Shown: positions 46,279-59,560 of the stretch, one piece after another
How positions within the stretch are numbered: position 1 is the first letter of the stretch
Layout of the letters: each line of letters starts with the position of its first letter
From: Apium graveolens
Lineage: Eukaryota; Streptophyta; Magnoliopsida; Apiales; Apiaceae
DNA length: 64,000 bases
Assembly: GCF_009905375.1 (NCBI RefSeq)
Contig: NW_027420631.1
Span: forward strand, 61,160-125,159
Direction of reading: 5' to 3'
Position numbers and translations under genes: made by a program
The notes under the pieces: generated by a model
The model's database searches: none
What the model was told of the DNA's origin: nothing
What the model saw: the letters and a program-made list of their open reading frames with translations, nothing else

Positions 46279-46500
46279 ATTCCTAGATAAATATTTAGAC
46301 CCAAATGATACTTGAAGGCTATAAGTTCTAATAAATCAATTTAATGGTAACCGGGTAATTATATAAAACTTTATTTTTGTTACTTGTGGCCAATCTTAAT
46401 ATAAACTGCTAGGCACAATAGTAAAGTATAAGCACATCTTAACTAGTGGCCATTCCAGAAATTTGAAAATGAGGTACAAATTGCACAAATCAAATTATCA

Positions 46501-49139
46501 AATAACACTTATATTTTTTCCTTCAATTTTAATCGAACAAAAACTATATATTATAACATGGTTACTAATATTAAAGGCCTACAATCAATGGTCCCTCATA
46601 CTAAAATAATATACTTAAAATCTTGAATGGAAACTCTAGAATAAAAGTAAATTGTAAAAAATAATTTGCACACATGACCAAAATTTCAAACCACGTATAG
46701 AGCTGGGTTATTTTCTTTTATTATCAATTTTTTATTTAAAATTTAGATCTTATCCAAGACACATCATATTTCTACCAACTATACTGTAAGCATAAGTTAC
46801 CATACCAGCATATAGTGCAACATCCGATCTTCTCCACTAATAAAATTTTGCTGATGTATCAAGAACAATCCCTATAAAATAAAAGAACAATTGTGACCTT
46901 CCACCATTTTACATAAAAATCAACTCTTATGTGTAAGGTGTATAAATATTTTGGTCAATAATTACTTTTTTTTAAAAAATCTTACAAACATAGTATTGCA
47001 GATAAATTGAAAACTAGGAAGATGTGGACCAATTTTACAAATTGAAATTATACCTAAGATCAATTTTTTCCTTTATCATCTAATTCACTATCTCCTTCTT
47101 CATCTTCATCTATAATGCCACATGATAAGTTTACCATCTTCAGGTGCCTAATAGTTTGATGGATGACACCAAGTTAGTAATAGATGGTGACTAAGGGACT
47201 ACAATAATTTTGTATATATAGTGTAAGCCTGAATCTAGAACCATCTACAATGATCGCGATATATTTAAAATTTGTTTTTAGTTGTTAATTTTAGAAATCT
47301 CCAGAAGTTATTAGTGAATTTAATAAAACTAATATCTAGAATTTTCTAGAGATATCTTTCAATTATGTATATGAGTTCTAGAAGTATGTAGAGATATTAT
47401 TTTTTAAAATTTATTATTTGGTGTTAATTTTAGAAACTTCTCCAGAGGGAGAGGGTGTTACATGTTATTAGTAAGATGAAATGGAATTAAAAGAAGAGAA
47501 GAACGTAGAGTTGTCTAGAAATATCTTTATAATATTATTGGTGCAATAAATAGAGGTAAAAGATGCAACCTTAATTACCCCACTTTTTCAACTATCTCCC
47601 ATTTTTTATGGCCTTTGAATTGAAGTTAAGTTATTTTTCAATAATTTAATAGATTTCAATTTTATTGATAAATCAAATAGACTAGGAAGAAAATCATCAT
47701 TATAAAAAAGAAAGAACACTAGAAATAAGAATGAGATGAATATGTGAAAATGATTGTCTAATTAAAGAGTTAAAAAAACAAGGTGACTCAAGTTAAATTT
47801 TTGAAAACACATGTGTAAATGTCAATTAAATTTAAGCAATACCGTTCAACTAATATGTAAATTTTATAAGGGATGATATAGATTAAAAGTTGATATGTGT
47901 TTTATAAAATAATTATTTAGAGGTTTATTTGTATTTATTAAGTAAAATAATCAATTAATTTTATTAAATAACTATATTATGACAAGAATAACCAAACAAA
48001 CTAATCATAAAAATTCTAATATTTTGATTTTAATATAATAAACATGTCATTTCTCAAAGGAGGAGTACTTCAACATATCTACATATATTTAAATACACAT
48101 ATATCAATATATATTAGGAATTTTTTCTTACTTTTTATAATCATTATTTATTAAATCGATAAGTATTTTATACTTGATATTTTTATATATAATAATTATA
48201 AGAGCATTATATGAGATATTGTAATTATAATTTTTATTTTATATTTTTATTCAAATATTTTGTAAACACAATTTATCATGTTAGTTCAACTAGTTCTAAT
48301 TAATGCAAGGTTGGTTTTGCTGGTAAGCGCACAATGTTATCATGTTAGTTTGGTTACTGTTAATTGATGTAAGAGGTTGGTGTAAACCACATATTTGTCG
48401 TACGTAATAATTGTTTTTTGTTAACTATAAGAGGCCTATTTGTCCTCCATGATGACTATTTGTTACAAACTATGGACTTTTGAGATTTGTTGGCCAAGAG
48501 CGGGTAATATTATACGAATTAATAACTTCTTAGCAAGCTTAACAAGGGTATCAGAACTTTAGATAACGGTTCATAACAATCTCAAATGGGCTCATAAATG
48601 AGCCTCGAAAGACGAAGGTGGGCTACCAAATGATGGGATTAAGGTGAATGCAGGTGGGCCTTATAGCATGGGTTTATGAAAGGTAGAGAGTCTGATAGTT
48701 TCCGGTCACACCAAAGGAGACAGATTCGACGGTATCAAGGCCGATGTGTGAAGGGAAAGATTGATGAGAGTTGTCACACAACCTTTGTGAGATGGACAGT
48801 TTTCTAATTAATAAGTAGTCGGTGTACTCCAGTAGCATGAGGTGTTTTGGTATATGCCCAAAAATAAATAGACTCGACAACTAAAAACATCATACTAATA
48901 TGGAATTAAGCATGCTCAACAAGTTCAACAAGTTTTATGGGCCTAGTAAGAGGCAAACAAACAACCTCAAAATGAGCTCAAGAGAAAGGGCCTATTCTGA
49001 TTTGGTTGTTGGCATATGCTAGTGCACACTATTGTGACCAAGATGTTGCATAAAGTAGATTAGAATAAAAAAGAGTCTTTAGTCCAATCCAAAATGGAAT
49101 ATAAAGTCTCATTGAGCTACCACAGACTAGTCAACTAGG
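46501..49139. other. Unit B-specific non-coding DNA
   Basis: Absent from units A and C within this window. It is AT-rich with no supported gene. Near 47335-47465 CTAGAA/TTCTAG words recur (ATTTTCTAGAGATATC, GAGTTCTAGAAGTATG). The rest shows no repeat or terminus I can identify. Confidence 0.6.
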
Positions 49140-50127
49140 TAGGGTTGTTCATCTACTGAGTTGTTCCTGAACAAACTCGAGCTCGTTTGACTCGGTTCGT
49201 TTAAAACTCGAGCTCGAACATAAAAATGTGTTCATGATGCAAAATGAGCTTGAGCCTAGTTTTAATATGTTCGACTCAAAGTCGGCTTGAGATTGGCACG
49301 TTAATGCTTAAAAACATTGTTTTCTGAATTTTTTAATTATACTTATAACATATAATTAGTTAGATATTCAAATATATACATAGACTAAGAGAGATGAGGA
49401 CAAGGGATTTTCATGTTCACAACCAAATCACAACTAAATTAAAAATACAACCAAAGAGAACAAATATCTTTAAACAACTGCTTACAAATTCTTCACTTCT
49501 TAATAAACCCAAAATCTGAAACTGCACTTTGTTGATAAAATCCTGAATCAAAAGCCGCACTTAATTGAAATAAGGAGGAGGTAATTTTCCCATGTTAATC
49601 GTAGTAAACACCCGTCTCAACAAACAAGAGCTTGATACTAGGCTTAAGAATGGTGGGAAAGCAAGTGGTGAGGTTATTGGGGTTGTTATAATTTTGATGA
49701 GATTTGACGATGTTTTCGAGATAAGTAAAAATGATAATATAGGATCAAGAACTGAGAAAAGAGAACTTATGATAGGGCGATTGATAATATAAGTTTAGTC
49801 TTTTAGATAATAGGGTTGTGCTTAAATTAAATGTTTAGATACTTGGGTTGGAGTTGAATTGGTTAGGTTGGACCGACAAGGTTGTTTTTAATTTTTGTAT
49901 TTTATTTGTCAAAGAGTTGCTCGGTTGGGTTTGAACTCAGCTCGACTCGTATTTGTTAGTGAACAATCTCGAGTTCGGCCGTTAGTAAACGAGTTCGAGT
50001 TCGAACACGCTTTTTTATTCAAGAAAGAAGCTCGACTCAGTTCGATTCATCAGAAAAAAATATAAACTCGACTTGTTTATGTCTAAAATCAGCTCGACTC
50101 AGGTCCAGTATGTATAGCCCTATGATT
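49140..50127. mobile_element. hAT-like GAGCTCG element remnant, unit B
   Basis: The left end TAGGGTTGTTCAT at about 49140 and right end ATGTATAGCCCTA near 50125 are imperfect inverted repeats, each followed inward by GAGCTCG/GGCTCGA clusters (49175-49290, 49925-50105). The middle (about 49380-49800) is unrelated AT-rich DNA and may be a nested insertion. No 8 bp duplication was read. Confidence 0.5.
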
Positions 50128-50339
50128 AGCTAGGATCCAGTCGATAATGAAATATAGTATTTGGAAGTGTTTTATAACTTCCAGGATTTTCATGGTAGCT
50201 CATGAAGGAGTAAACCAGGGTTGATAATATGATCTAGGGCCCAACATATACCTAGGGCTACCAGAATGGAATTATTGTATTGGCATGATATCGTTACCAA
50301 AGATAGCTCACAAAAGGAGCTAATGGAGGGGCCTCCCTG

Positions 50340-50820
50340 TAGTTTGTGAGGTAGTTTTTCGAGTGCAATCTATCTCCTATTTATATTTTCGGCACTACGC
50401 CATAAATGCTCATATGCGATGTTTTTTTGAGTTTTGCAAGAAAAGCGTTGCAATAAATGTAAGATTTTGGCTTATCTACAACCATAAAAAAATAATGTTG
50501 CATTATATTTCATCTGACATTGCCTATAAAAATGGCGTTGCAGAATTTGTGGTGTTGCATTAGCCATCTGCCAAAGTAATATGTTGCCACGTGGCAGAGG
50601 GTCCCATGCATGGGACTCAGACTAGTTACATGGCAGCTTTCGTGGCAATAGGGGGTCATACTTGTGGTACCTACGCTGCTTACGTGGCATCTTATATGGC
50701 AGAAGTGGGGCAAGATGCAATGCAACACACTGCTGACGTGGCAGCCCAGGTGACAGGTGCGCCCACACGTGGGACCCACAATACTGACGTGTCTGCTGAC
50801 ATAGCAGGTGTTGTGACGTG
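50340..50820. repeat. GTTGCA / TGACGTGGCA subterminal-type region, B/C junction
   Basis: Same region as 22980-23470 but continuing unbroken into unit C. Canonical CACGTGGCA, TTACGTGGCA and TGACGTGGCA copies are better preserved here. The palindrome at 50601-50616 is GTCCCATGCATGGGAC. Confidence 0.5.
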
Positions 50821-50825
50821 GTGGC
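50821..50825. other. Unoccupied copia target site (GTGGC)
   Basis: GACGTG-GTGGC-GTGGCATAAAAGC runs continuously here. In the occupied sites GACGTG-CTGGC precedes the LTR and ATGGC-GTGGCACAAAAGC follows it. It therefore shows the pre-insertion arrangement. Confidence 0.85.
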
Positions 50826-51026
50826 GTGGCATAAAAGCATTGCATTTGAATGGTTACTGTTGCATTTGACCTTGCAGGGTTGCATTTACTAGTATCCATG
50901 TACTAAGTTTGTTCAAATTGTGATTTTAATTTTACAATTACATTTTTTACGATCTAACTTGAGATGTTAATTATTAATGATTTTAGTGATATGAAAATTT
51001 TAAAAAACAATTATGTACTTATTTGT

Positions 51027-51103
51027 TAGGATTTTGGTTTAAGGTTTAGAATTTGGGGTTTAGCATTTAGGGTTTCGGGTTTGGGGTTTTGACATTTGGG
51101 GTG
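51027..51103 (+). repeat. Degenerate telomere-like stretch, unit C
   Basis: GGTTTAAGG, TTTAGGG and TTTGGGG variants, with TTTCGGG at one point. Confidence 0.6.
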
Positions 51104-52079
51104 CTTTTAATTTTTAAATTTTATAAATGATTTTGATGATCCAATCGTACAGATATTAAAATTTTAAGGATTTTAGTTATATTGAAATATTTCTTAAAAT
51201 TTTATATTTATATGGTTCCATTTTGTCAAATACACAGTTCCAATAACAAGTGTTGTCCCCAATGGTGATTTAAATTTATTTTCGGCAATCCAGCCGTAGG
51301 ATATTAATATCTGACGAATTTAGGCATGTGAATATTATTCTATAAAAATTCATATTTATATAGTATAATTATAATTTAGTCAAATGTCACCAATAACGTA
51401 TGTCTCGATATTGTAATTATTTTTTTTCAAACTCTTTTTCGACGAGCCAATGGTACGGATGTTGATATCAAATGATTATCAGTGATGTGATTTTTTTTTA
51501 AAATTAATTTATATTAGTAAAATGTGTAATTTAAATTAACTCAAGTTTAAATATTGAAAATATGTATAATGGTATTTTAATGTTATCTATTTTCACTTTA
51601 AAATTTGGTATTTAATATATCAATTTTGTATTTCACATATATTTTTTAATGCCCATAATATTTCAAAGTTATAAACTAATTAAGATTAAAAAAGAAATTT
51701 ACAAAAATTTACCAAAAATTTGAGATACACAGAACTGGCACAAGGCAAAATTTGTAAAATTGTGAGCGGCTAGTCTTCCCCCTTAAAGAAAATTAGACTC
51801 AAAATTAAGTTAACTCTCAAAATTCATCTCACTCTCAGACTTCACAATTCTCAGCCACGATTCTTCAATTAAGTATTCAACCATCTTCAATCTCAACCAT
51901 CTTCGATCTCAACCATCTTCAATTAAGTTTGGGGCATAAACTCGATTCTTCGATTTAGTACTCTTAGTCTGGAAAGCCATCTTCGATTCACTTTGGGGCT
52001 TTGGTATATTCAATTTGAACATGTTTGCTTATTATGGTTTTATTTAATAAAATATGTTTTTTAGGACTTTCTTAGTTTG
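51104..52079. other. AT-rich non-coding stretch, unit C
   Basis: Counterpart of 7431-8400. It lacks the AACACGT seen at the CAAGTAACACGTG position of units A and B. It has an extra CATCTTCGATCTCAAC copy near 51899. Confidence 0.55.
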
Positions 52080-52389
52080 ATTTAGGGTTTTATTTTTAGA
52101 TGTTGATTTTTAATTTTCCAGTGGTGATTTATGTTTTTAGGTGGTGATTTTTGGTTTAACGGCGGTGATTTGATATTTTACGGTGGTGATTTTCTGGTTG
52201 TCGTCGGAGGTGGTGGTGGCGGAAAGGGGATTGCCAGAGGTGGTGGTGTTGGTACTTTAATTTGAATGAAGATGACCAAATATTAAATGAATGGTGAGAT
52301 ATTAATATAAGGCATACAAATGAGTGGATAGGATTAATTCTCATATCTAACAATAATAAAGGTTCTCATTTGAGCACGACCCTATATAT
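52080..52389 (-). mobile_element. Helitron-like 5' terminal region, unit C
   Basis: GGTTCTCATTTGAGCACGACC-TATATATT end, as in 8401-8718. Confidence 0.45.
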
Positions 52390-55300
52390 TGTGATGCCCC
52401 CAAATCCACCCTTTCGTAGATTCAGGTCGCTACGATATCAAGGTTCACACACCTGTATTATTATTAAAAACCATAGCCAAATGTATCATTTATTGTGGAC
52501 ACCGCTCCACAATCTCAGGACGAGTCTCTCTCATAACCTGTTATTACATAAGCCATAGAAACCTAATACAAGTTATGGCTAACACCTTAACTTTATTACA
52601 GATTATAGTAATATATAGCAGTATTCTAGAATGTTGTCACCACAAACATGTTCCTTTCCCTTCCTTTTCCTTGACTGATCAGATGGTCTGACAACATCAT
52701 TCTTTAATATTTTGGAGAAATACAAGAATAACAAGAGTGAGCAATCGAATGCTCAACACGTATGGATATCATATTAAAATAATGGAAATAGGTGCCAAAA
52801 GTAACAATATTTTAAATACCAAAAGGAATACTCCATAACACATCACAAATGTCACAAAGAAGCTCTTATATGGCACAATGTCACATGATTCAAGATTAAC
52901 TGGTCATTTTTCCATCCTCGGTACGTCAATGATGTGATCAACTATCATAGTGTACCGTCCTCCTACGAATCTTACGCTCACCCGATCATGGCTCGACGTA
53001 AGAACACCCTAGCACAAACTTGCTAGAATAAAAGAAGGGTTAACGTCTTAACCCTCGGCTGCACTCGAGCCGAAATAACATGTCCATACACCGGACTTGT
53101 CACAATAAATACCATGGTTTAAATTCCACGTTGACCTGTATAGATAGACACATCCCGATTCATTTCTCAATTCACGTCACATCACAATGATTCAAAATCA
53201 CATCACATATTCTGGTTTCAAACAATAAACCAGTCTCTTGTTTAGTAAGGATATTATTTTAACATCGATATGAACGATGTATCGATAAACTCAAAGTACA
53301 TGGATTATCCCGAATCATGAGAATAATCATGTCAAAAAATATCGATTCTTTCCGATGATAAATAGATTCGAAGGTATTTGTGCAAGAATTAAAAGAAAGA
53401 ATAAATGATCGATTTATCAATCATGCATTTTGGAAGGTTTCAATGAATGATAAAAGTAGATTATATAAAGAAATTAAAAAATCGATCCGACTAATGAATC
53501 GATGTAAATTCAAGGATGATATAAACGGAACACAGAAATTTATATTTGTCAGAAAGGGACTAAGGTAACTGTCGTGAATGATAGGAGCAGTCAGGAACAT
53601 ACTATATAAGTTATTATTTTGTTATATTTATGAGATTCAGCAGTGGTCTATATTTAGGAAATTTCATCAAAAGGAAATAATCGCCAAAGAGGTCTCCAAA
53701 TTTTAAATCCGTAATATTCACCATCAGTAAGAAATATATATATAAGTCATAAATAGGAAGGGAACAGAGAAAACTGTCTTGTCTCCGATAATAGCGCAAC
53801 TAGCATGTGAAAATTCACCTTTACGGGTAAACAATTCAACTTCGGGTATTTTTAAATTATAATCACACCAAAATACTTTAATATAAATGTTTCAAAATAC
53901 ATCCTCTTATAGACCTTAAATAGTGTTTTTATATTTATTGATCGCTTAAACTTTTAATTTCTTGAGTGCTAATTCTACTAACTCATCTCAATCAAATTAT
54001 TAAATATCGAAAGAATTATTTAGCCTTAGAAAATAACTCGATTAGTCATTAAATAATATAAGGATATGCTGTTCCAATCTATATCTAAAAAATATTTCTC
54101 TTTTAAGTTAAGAAAATATCCCAAATAATCAAAATATTAATTATTTGTAATAAAATTTCTGATTAAATACGATTCTTCTCAGTACACCTAAAGTATTACT
54201 ACAACGATCCAATGTCAATTAATATTGTCTCACTATAATTATTAACTAATCCCCCCCACTTACAGAATAATATTAGTTGTCGAAATCAATTCCAAATTAA
54301 AGCCGAGAGATCATCTTGATTTAACCCTTTAATTACTTATCTTCAATAATTGCTTAAAGAATTTAATATTTTTAATGAGTTCCAATAGTCCGGCTTATTT
54401 AGTTATATACGATTCAAAACTTACATCCGTTAATATTTTCGTTTTTATAATTTAATCTCTGTACCAAATATTATAAAATTAATACGCTGATCACAATCTA
54501 ATATCCCTCACAGTTATTATTAAAACCCTTTTTAATTTTAATTTGCAATTATTACTCATCACATTATTCCTTAATCTATTCTCATTTTAATTTATTTATT
54601 ACTATCTCCTTCTTTATTAATTATTTTTCATAATTTTCCAACTATTATTATTGTTTGATCCTTTTTTTATAACAATTATTTAATGTAATGGCAAAGGACT
54701 ACTGTTCTTCCCCTATCTTCTTCCTTCTTCTTCACCACCCCACCCAACTGCAATCCATGGCGGCACGACGGTGGTTGCCGTCTGGTCGTTCGTCCGAAAA
54801 ATTTTCTGGCGAGTCCCAAATGCAGATATTTTTTACCCTTATTTCTCCCATTTTCCCGATTTACAATTCTACCCAATTCATTTTTTCCAAACTCGATCTC
54901 GAACTCTATATATGTTCAAACTCCGACTACTCCATCTCTCTCTCTCTCTAGTTCTCTCTCTCTCTGCCTAATCGATCAACGCCACCACCATTGCTAGGAT
55001 GGTTTCGCCGTTTTCCCGCCACACTTGCTGGGGGTGGTTTCGCCGTTTTCCCGCCCACACGCCTCAAACACACACAAAAACATCAGACATGCACGCACAC
55101 TCAAAACACTCACACAAACACAAACGCAACATAGACAAACACCTCCTCAATCACCTGACCACCCACCTCCTTCTCCTCTTCAATTAATTTACTAAAATAA
55201 AAACAATACCCAATTTCACCCGTAACCCGAATTCTAATTTAATTGATTATCGGTAAGGCCCAATTTCTTCAATTTGGACCCTAATAGCCCAAAATAATTT

Positions 55301-56839
55301 TTATTCACTAATTAAGATATTAATTAGCTTCCAAAAATATCACACTCTAATTACTACATAATAATATTACTAAAATCACATACTCACTCATTCCTAATTC
55401 ATTCATTATGAAGCCACACAAAAATGCTAGGTTCTTAATTAAAATTTCAAAGACAAATCATATGCTTCTACTAATTAAAAAAAATCATGGGTAAAGAATG
55501 ATTACCTAATTATAATCTTTTAGTTATAGTTGAGTGGAATTTTAATCTTCTTAAACTAAAATTCTCCTTGAATCACCTAAATTCATCTTGATCTTTCCTC
55601 AAACCACAAATTATGATCTCCGACCTAGCCAATTTTTGTGACTAAAAATATTTGGGGGAAATTTAGGGATTTAGGAAGAGGTGATCATTTAGTAAAGTAA
55701 GATTTATTTATGGACTCACTTAACTAAGGTTAGCATACTAACCTAAATTGTAACTAGAGTATACTCTACCAACTTAGAATTCTCCACCAAATTCTAGAAT
55801 TATCTAGACTTATTTATTGCTAGATTTGTTTTCTAAATATTCATAAAATTAAAAATATAATAAGAGAACCCACTAGTCACTCTTTTTCAAAAATAATATT
55901 TGCATCATCAAATAATTTGGAGAGTATTATGTGTTTACTTAATAAATATTAATAACAACCTTAACCAATTTTGGAAAAGATGAAAATAAAAATAAAAATA
56001 AATGATATCAATTAAATGAAATAAATATTATAAGCGTCTAAAATCCACCTTTTGTTTCCCTCTAAAAATCTAATTAGTATGCGACACAAATATTTATATA
56101 ATAGTCTTGACCGAGAGAAAATTCCAAAAATATTTTATTATTATTCTCAATGAATATTTATAACGGAAATATCTATAATTACAAAAGTAACATTCACTTT
56201 ATAATTTACATGGTCAGCAAAAGTTAATATGAAGAAAACCCCTAAAAATGTTACGATTTTGAGAATCAAACGTACGAACGAAGGCGTTATCGAACTCCGA
56301 TTCGGGCGTGCACATATCAAATGACTCACTTGAAAAACCCTTTCCGAATCCACCATCTTTTTGTGCAAGAATCAAGTTATTTTTTCTTATTTAATTATTG
56401 TATTTCGAATTTATTAAAGATTAAATTATGTAAATTTGTTCTTGATGTTGTTGATATGATTTGATGGATTCCATCGTTTAGCTAATATTTTCTGGTCAAT
56501 TTGGTATATTATATGTCAAAAACCGAGTTTCACTACCATGTAGAAAGTTGTTTGATTTTGAGTTTGAATGTTTCTTGGTCCTACTTGAGGAATTCACCGG
56601 AAAAATTATATTCTGGCCGGATTTTTGATCAGTTAAACCTGGGTACATACAACTTGCATCAATGAATAGATCGTGTTATGGGCAATCATATCATGTGAAC
56701 AAATCGTATGTTGAAGACCGAAATCGATCGCCGGAATCTGGGGAAGCTCGCCGGCGGCGAAGCTTCAACCTCAATTTCCGGCCAATCGATTACGTTTCTG
56801 GACAGTTCAAGAACGACAACAAGTTCCTGGCGATGTACG
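52390..56839 (-). mobile_element. Gypsy-type LTR-like segment, minus strand, unit C (interrupted)
   Basis: Left edge TGTGATGCCCC. Collinear with 8719-13270, then cut by a copia LTR at 56840. It retains the CATATCATGTGA stretch missing from unit B. A duplicated GGTGGTTTCGCCG word lies at 54999-55045, next to a shortened CA-rich run (55070-55145). Confidence 0.4.
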
Positions 56840-57442
56840 TGTTAGATATATTTGATTATGTCATGACATATATGATTTATGTTTAGTTTTCAGATCTTAC
56901 TTAAACAGGACAAATCAGTACTTAACTGAAATCGACACTTATACTGAAGTCAGAACTTAAGTCATCAGTACTTAAGGTTCAGGAGATATTTATTAGAAGA
57001 TAATATGAGGACTTAAAGGAAACGTACAGATAAGAAAGGCAGCTGATTTACAGGAAGAGAAGATCGAGACAAACATAAGAAGAGATATGCATGAAGAAGG
57101 AATTCTAGAAGAAAAGAATATTTAGAAGAAAAGATATCTGATTGATATATTTAGGAAGTAGAATTAGATTCCATATTAATTAGCGATTATCTTGTAACTG
57201 TGTAGTATATAAACACAGACATAGGGTTTACACTATAAGTGTTATCATTATCGAGAAGATTATTTATTGTAACCCTAGCAGCTATCGTGATATTTGTTCA
57301 TCACTGAGAGAGGACAGTTCCATACTGTAACAGAGTTTATTGTTTTGAATAAAGTTTGTTTTCTGTTACTTGAGTTATTAAAGTTTGATTTGACTGTGCT
57401 ATACACTGTATTCACCCCCTCTACAGTGTGTGTGACCTAACA
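56840..57442 (+). repeat. Unrelated copia-type LTR, 603 bp
   Basis: Starts TGTTAGATATATTTG and ends GTGTGTGACCTAACA, directly followed by a primer binding site. It contains GTATATAAACAC as a TATA region near 57205 and a CTTAAGT/AGTACTTAAG-rich 5' half. The flank GTACG (56835-56839) is the likely left copy of the target duplication. It is not related to the 1.66 kb LTR family. Confidence 0.8.
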
Positions 57443-57444
57443 AG

Positions 57445-57456
57445 TGGTATCAGAAC
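57445..57456 (+). other. Primer binding site of the unit C nested copia
   Basis: TGGTATCAGAAC, three bases after the LTR end (initiator tRNA-Met type). Confidence 0.8.
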
Positions 57457-57499
57457 CTATCTGTTAATACACAAACAGTTTTAAGATCCAAAAACAATC

Positions 57500-57631
57500 A
57501 TGTCTGAAGTAGAAACTCCAACTAAGCCCACCAAAACTGAAGAACCTCCAAAGACACAAATTCAAAGCCGATATGAGACTATTAGAGTTCCCATATTGAG
57601 ACCATCTGAATATCCCAAATACGAACCTTAA
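57500..57631 (+). pseudogene. gag N-terminal fragment of the nested copia
   Basis: 43 codons starting MSEVETPTKPTKTEEP and including RYETIRVPILRPSEYPKY, similar in style to the beginning of plant copia gag proteins. It ends at a TAA at 57629-57631, after which nothing gag-like follows. Its position 57 bp after the primer binding site supports the call. Confidence 0.6.
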
Positions 57632-58573
57632 ATATACGATACTACTCCACAAATACATATAAACTAAATATTAAACACTGAACCAAATTGCTTACATATT
57701 CAAACCATTGTATCTTATGCTTTGAAAGACCAAATCCTTGGAACCCTGAAATGTTGATTCCTTTGTTATCCAATTCTTTCATTACCTAACAGCCAAGCTT
57801 TGGAAATGCCATATTGATCTTTATACAAATTGAAACCATTTTCATTATTGAACGTCCAATGTTGTTAATGATCCTATATTTTTATTACTGCTTATTCTGT
57901 TATTATGGTAGAAATTGGATTGTTTTTATTAAATTGTGGACCAGATTCTTGGTCAGACCATATAATGGTCAAGTTAGGCCAATGTGTGCCTTGGATCCAG
58001 TAGTTAGTAGTGCGTGGTGTGCTTTGCTCGGGGTTAGTGCGTGACTGATCAGCAGCCTAACCTTGGTTTTTAAAATGAAAATATAATATCCAATTCTAAA
58101 TCATAATCCATTGTTCACTTGATATCATAACCATATTTACCTGATGATCATTATTCTCAGTTTTGTCATTGTGACTTGCTGAGCTAGTTAGCTCATTTGT
58201 GCGATTGTTTATGTTCGTTCCAGTTAAATAGGAACCAGTTAATAACGAGGATCCCCAGTCCAGCACGAGAGCTAGGGGTTCAGGTTGATCAAGATGAGAG
58301 TAGTAGGCTTCTTTTGGGATAATTTTAAGTTTGTAAAAGTTTGTAATAACGTTTAATACTCAGTTCTGAGTTTGGATAGTTGGGATTTGAACGGTTTGTA
58401 ATATAAGTAGATGTATTTGGCTTGTGTGCATACTTTAACCTGTTGCAGTCCGTAGTAGTTGGTAGGTAGGGTCACTATATATTATTATTATCTTTATTAT
58501 TATTATAAGCAAGTTATAAATAAGGTATGTGTGCGGACCCCAAACTTCTGACCCGGGTTTGGAGGGCGCCACA
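57632..58573 (+). mobile_element. Gypsy-type LTR fragment
   Basis: Ends ACCCGGGTTTGGAGGGCGCCACA at 58573, a terminus typical of plant gypsy LTRs, preceded by GACTTGCTGAGCTAGTTAGC and a purine-rich stretch. The left edge is unclear, and no interior or partner LTR is present. Confidence 0.45.
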
Positions 58574-59291
58574 GCTAAAGCATCAACTGATGTCACCAAA
58601 ACATCAACGGATAGGTGCATCAACGGATAAGGGCATTAACGGATAAAGCCATAACAGATGAAAGCTTCAATGGATGCTCAGTTCTATAGCAGTTGATAGT
58701 GACAATTCATAAGCTGAAAGAGGCACATGGGTTGATAGAGACAATTGGAATGTGGTAGCCTTTTGGAGGAATGAAAGAAAACCAGCATTTCCATTCTGGT
58801 GCAAACAATGAAGTATTCAAAGATTCACAATTTATCTTTGGTTGCATTGGATAGAGAAAAGAAGAAAAAACATGTGAAGACCAATTTTATAATTGTATTT
58901 ATTTTTGTCTTCACTTGTAAACTTGGTGGAATATAAACTAGGTTGCAGCTAGTAATTAGGTGTGAATTTTCCAGAGCTGTTTAGAAAAACTAAGAGAGAA
59001 AATCATCTAGTTTGTACTAGGAAGCAGCTGTGTAAAATTCTTTGTATCACATATTTTATGAAATATACATCTCTGGTGGAACAACAATCCATCAGAAAAG
59101 TAGTTTTAAAGCCTTTGTGTTCTTTACATATGTGTTTTTGAATATACACATGTCTGCAACTGCAAAAGCAATTCACACACATTTGTTCATCATACACTTA
59201 GCTTTTCAAACTGCTCAAACTTGAAAAAGTTTTGAGATTTACATTCGACCCCCTTCTGTAAATCTCATTGTTAGTTCCTTGGGAAATAACA
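58574..59291 (+). mobile_element. Copia-type LTR fragment with CATCAACGGAT repeats
   Basis: Three to four CATCAACGGAT-type repeats at 58583-58650, a transcribed-type 3' end GACCCCCTTCTGTAAATC, and terminus GGGAAATAACA at 59291. Unit C sequence resumes immediately after. It has no primer binding site, so it is a 3' LTR or solo remnant. Confidence 0.5.
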
Positions 59292-59456
59292 ACTGATACA
59301 ATAAGCGACATTCTGCGTCACTTTGTTTGTTTATTATGTCCTTTCTTCTAATCTCTTGATCATTTTTCCTACCATTTTTAGGTCTTTTTTCGATAGAGTA
59401 CCTGCTGGCACGAACCAAGCAGAGTTATGACCTGTTGTAGCATTTACCTATTCTTC

Positions 59457-59464
59457 TATAAAAG
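59457..59464 (+). promoter_or_regulatory. TATA box of PF04195-like pseudogene C
   Basis: TATAAAAG, 97 bp before the ATG at 59561. Confidence 0.65.
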
Positions 59465-59560
59465 AAGATGAGAAGTGCTCATTTTCATTCACACTTTCAT
59501 TTCAACTCCTCTCAAATTTTCTCAAGTTTTAGAAGCTCTCAACTTCTTAAGTTTTTTAAG

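Larger units (their letters stand above)
31424..50825. repeat. Tandem macro-repeat unit B (19.4 kb)
   Basis: The most complete unit. It begins right after copia B and ends at the empty copia site GTGGC (50821-50825). It includes about 3 kb (46501-49460) missing from units A and C. Its left 15 kb match unit A. Its last 1.2 kb is a distinct variant from the A and C versions. Confidence 0.9.

Noticed and set aside
48674..48880. 68-codon minus-strand frame in the unit B-specific DNA
   Set aside because: Short, no recognisable domain, and no promoter or homologous copy to compare.
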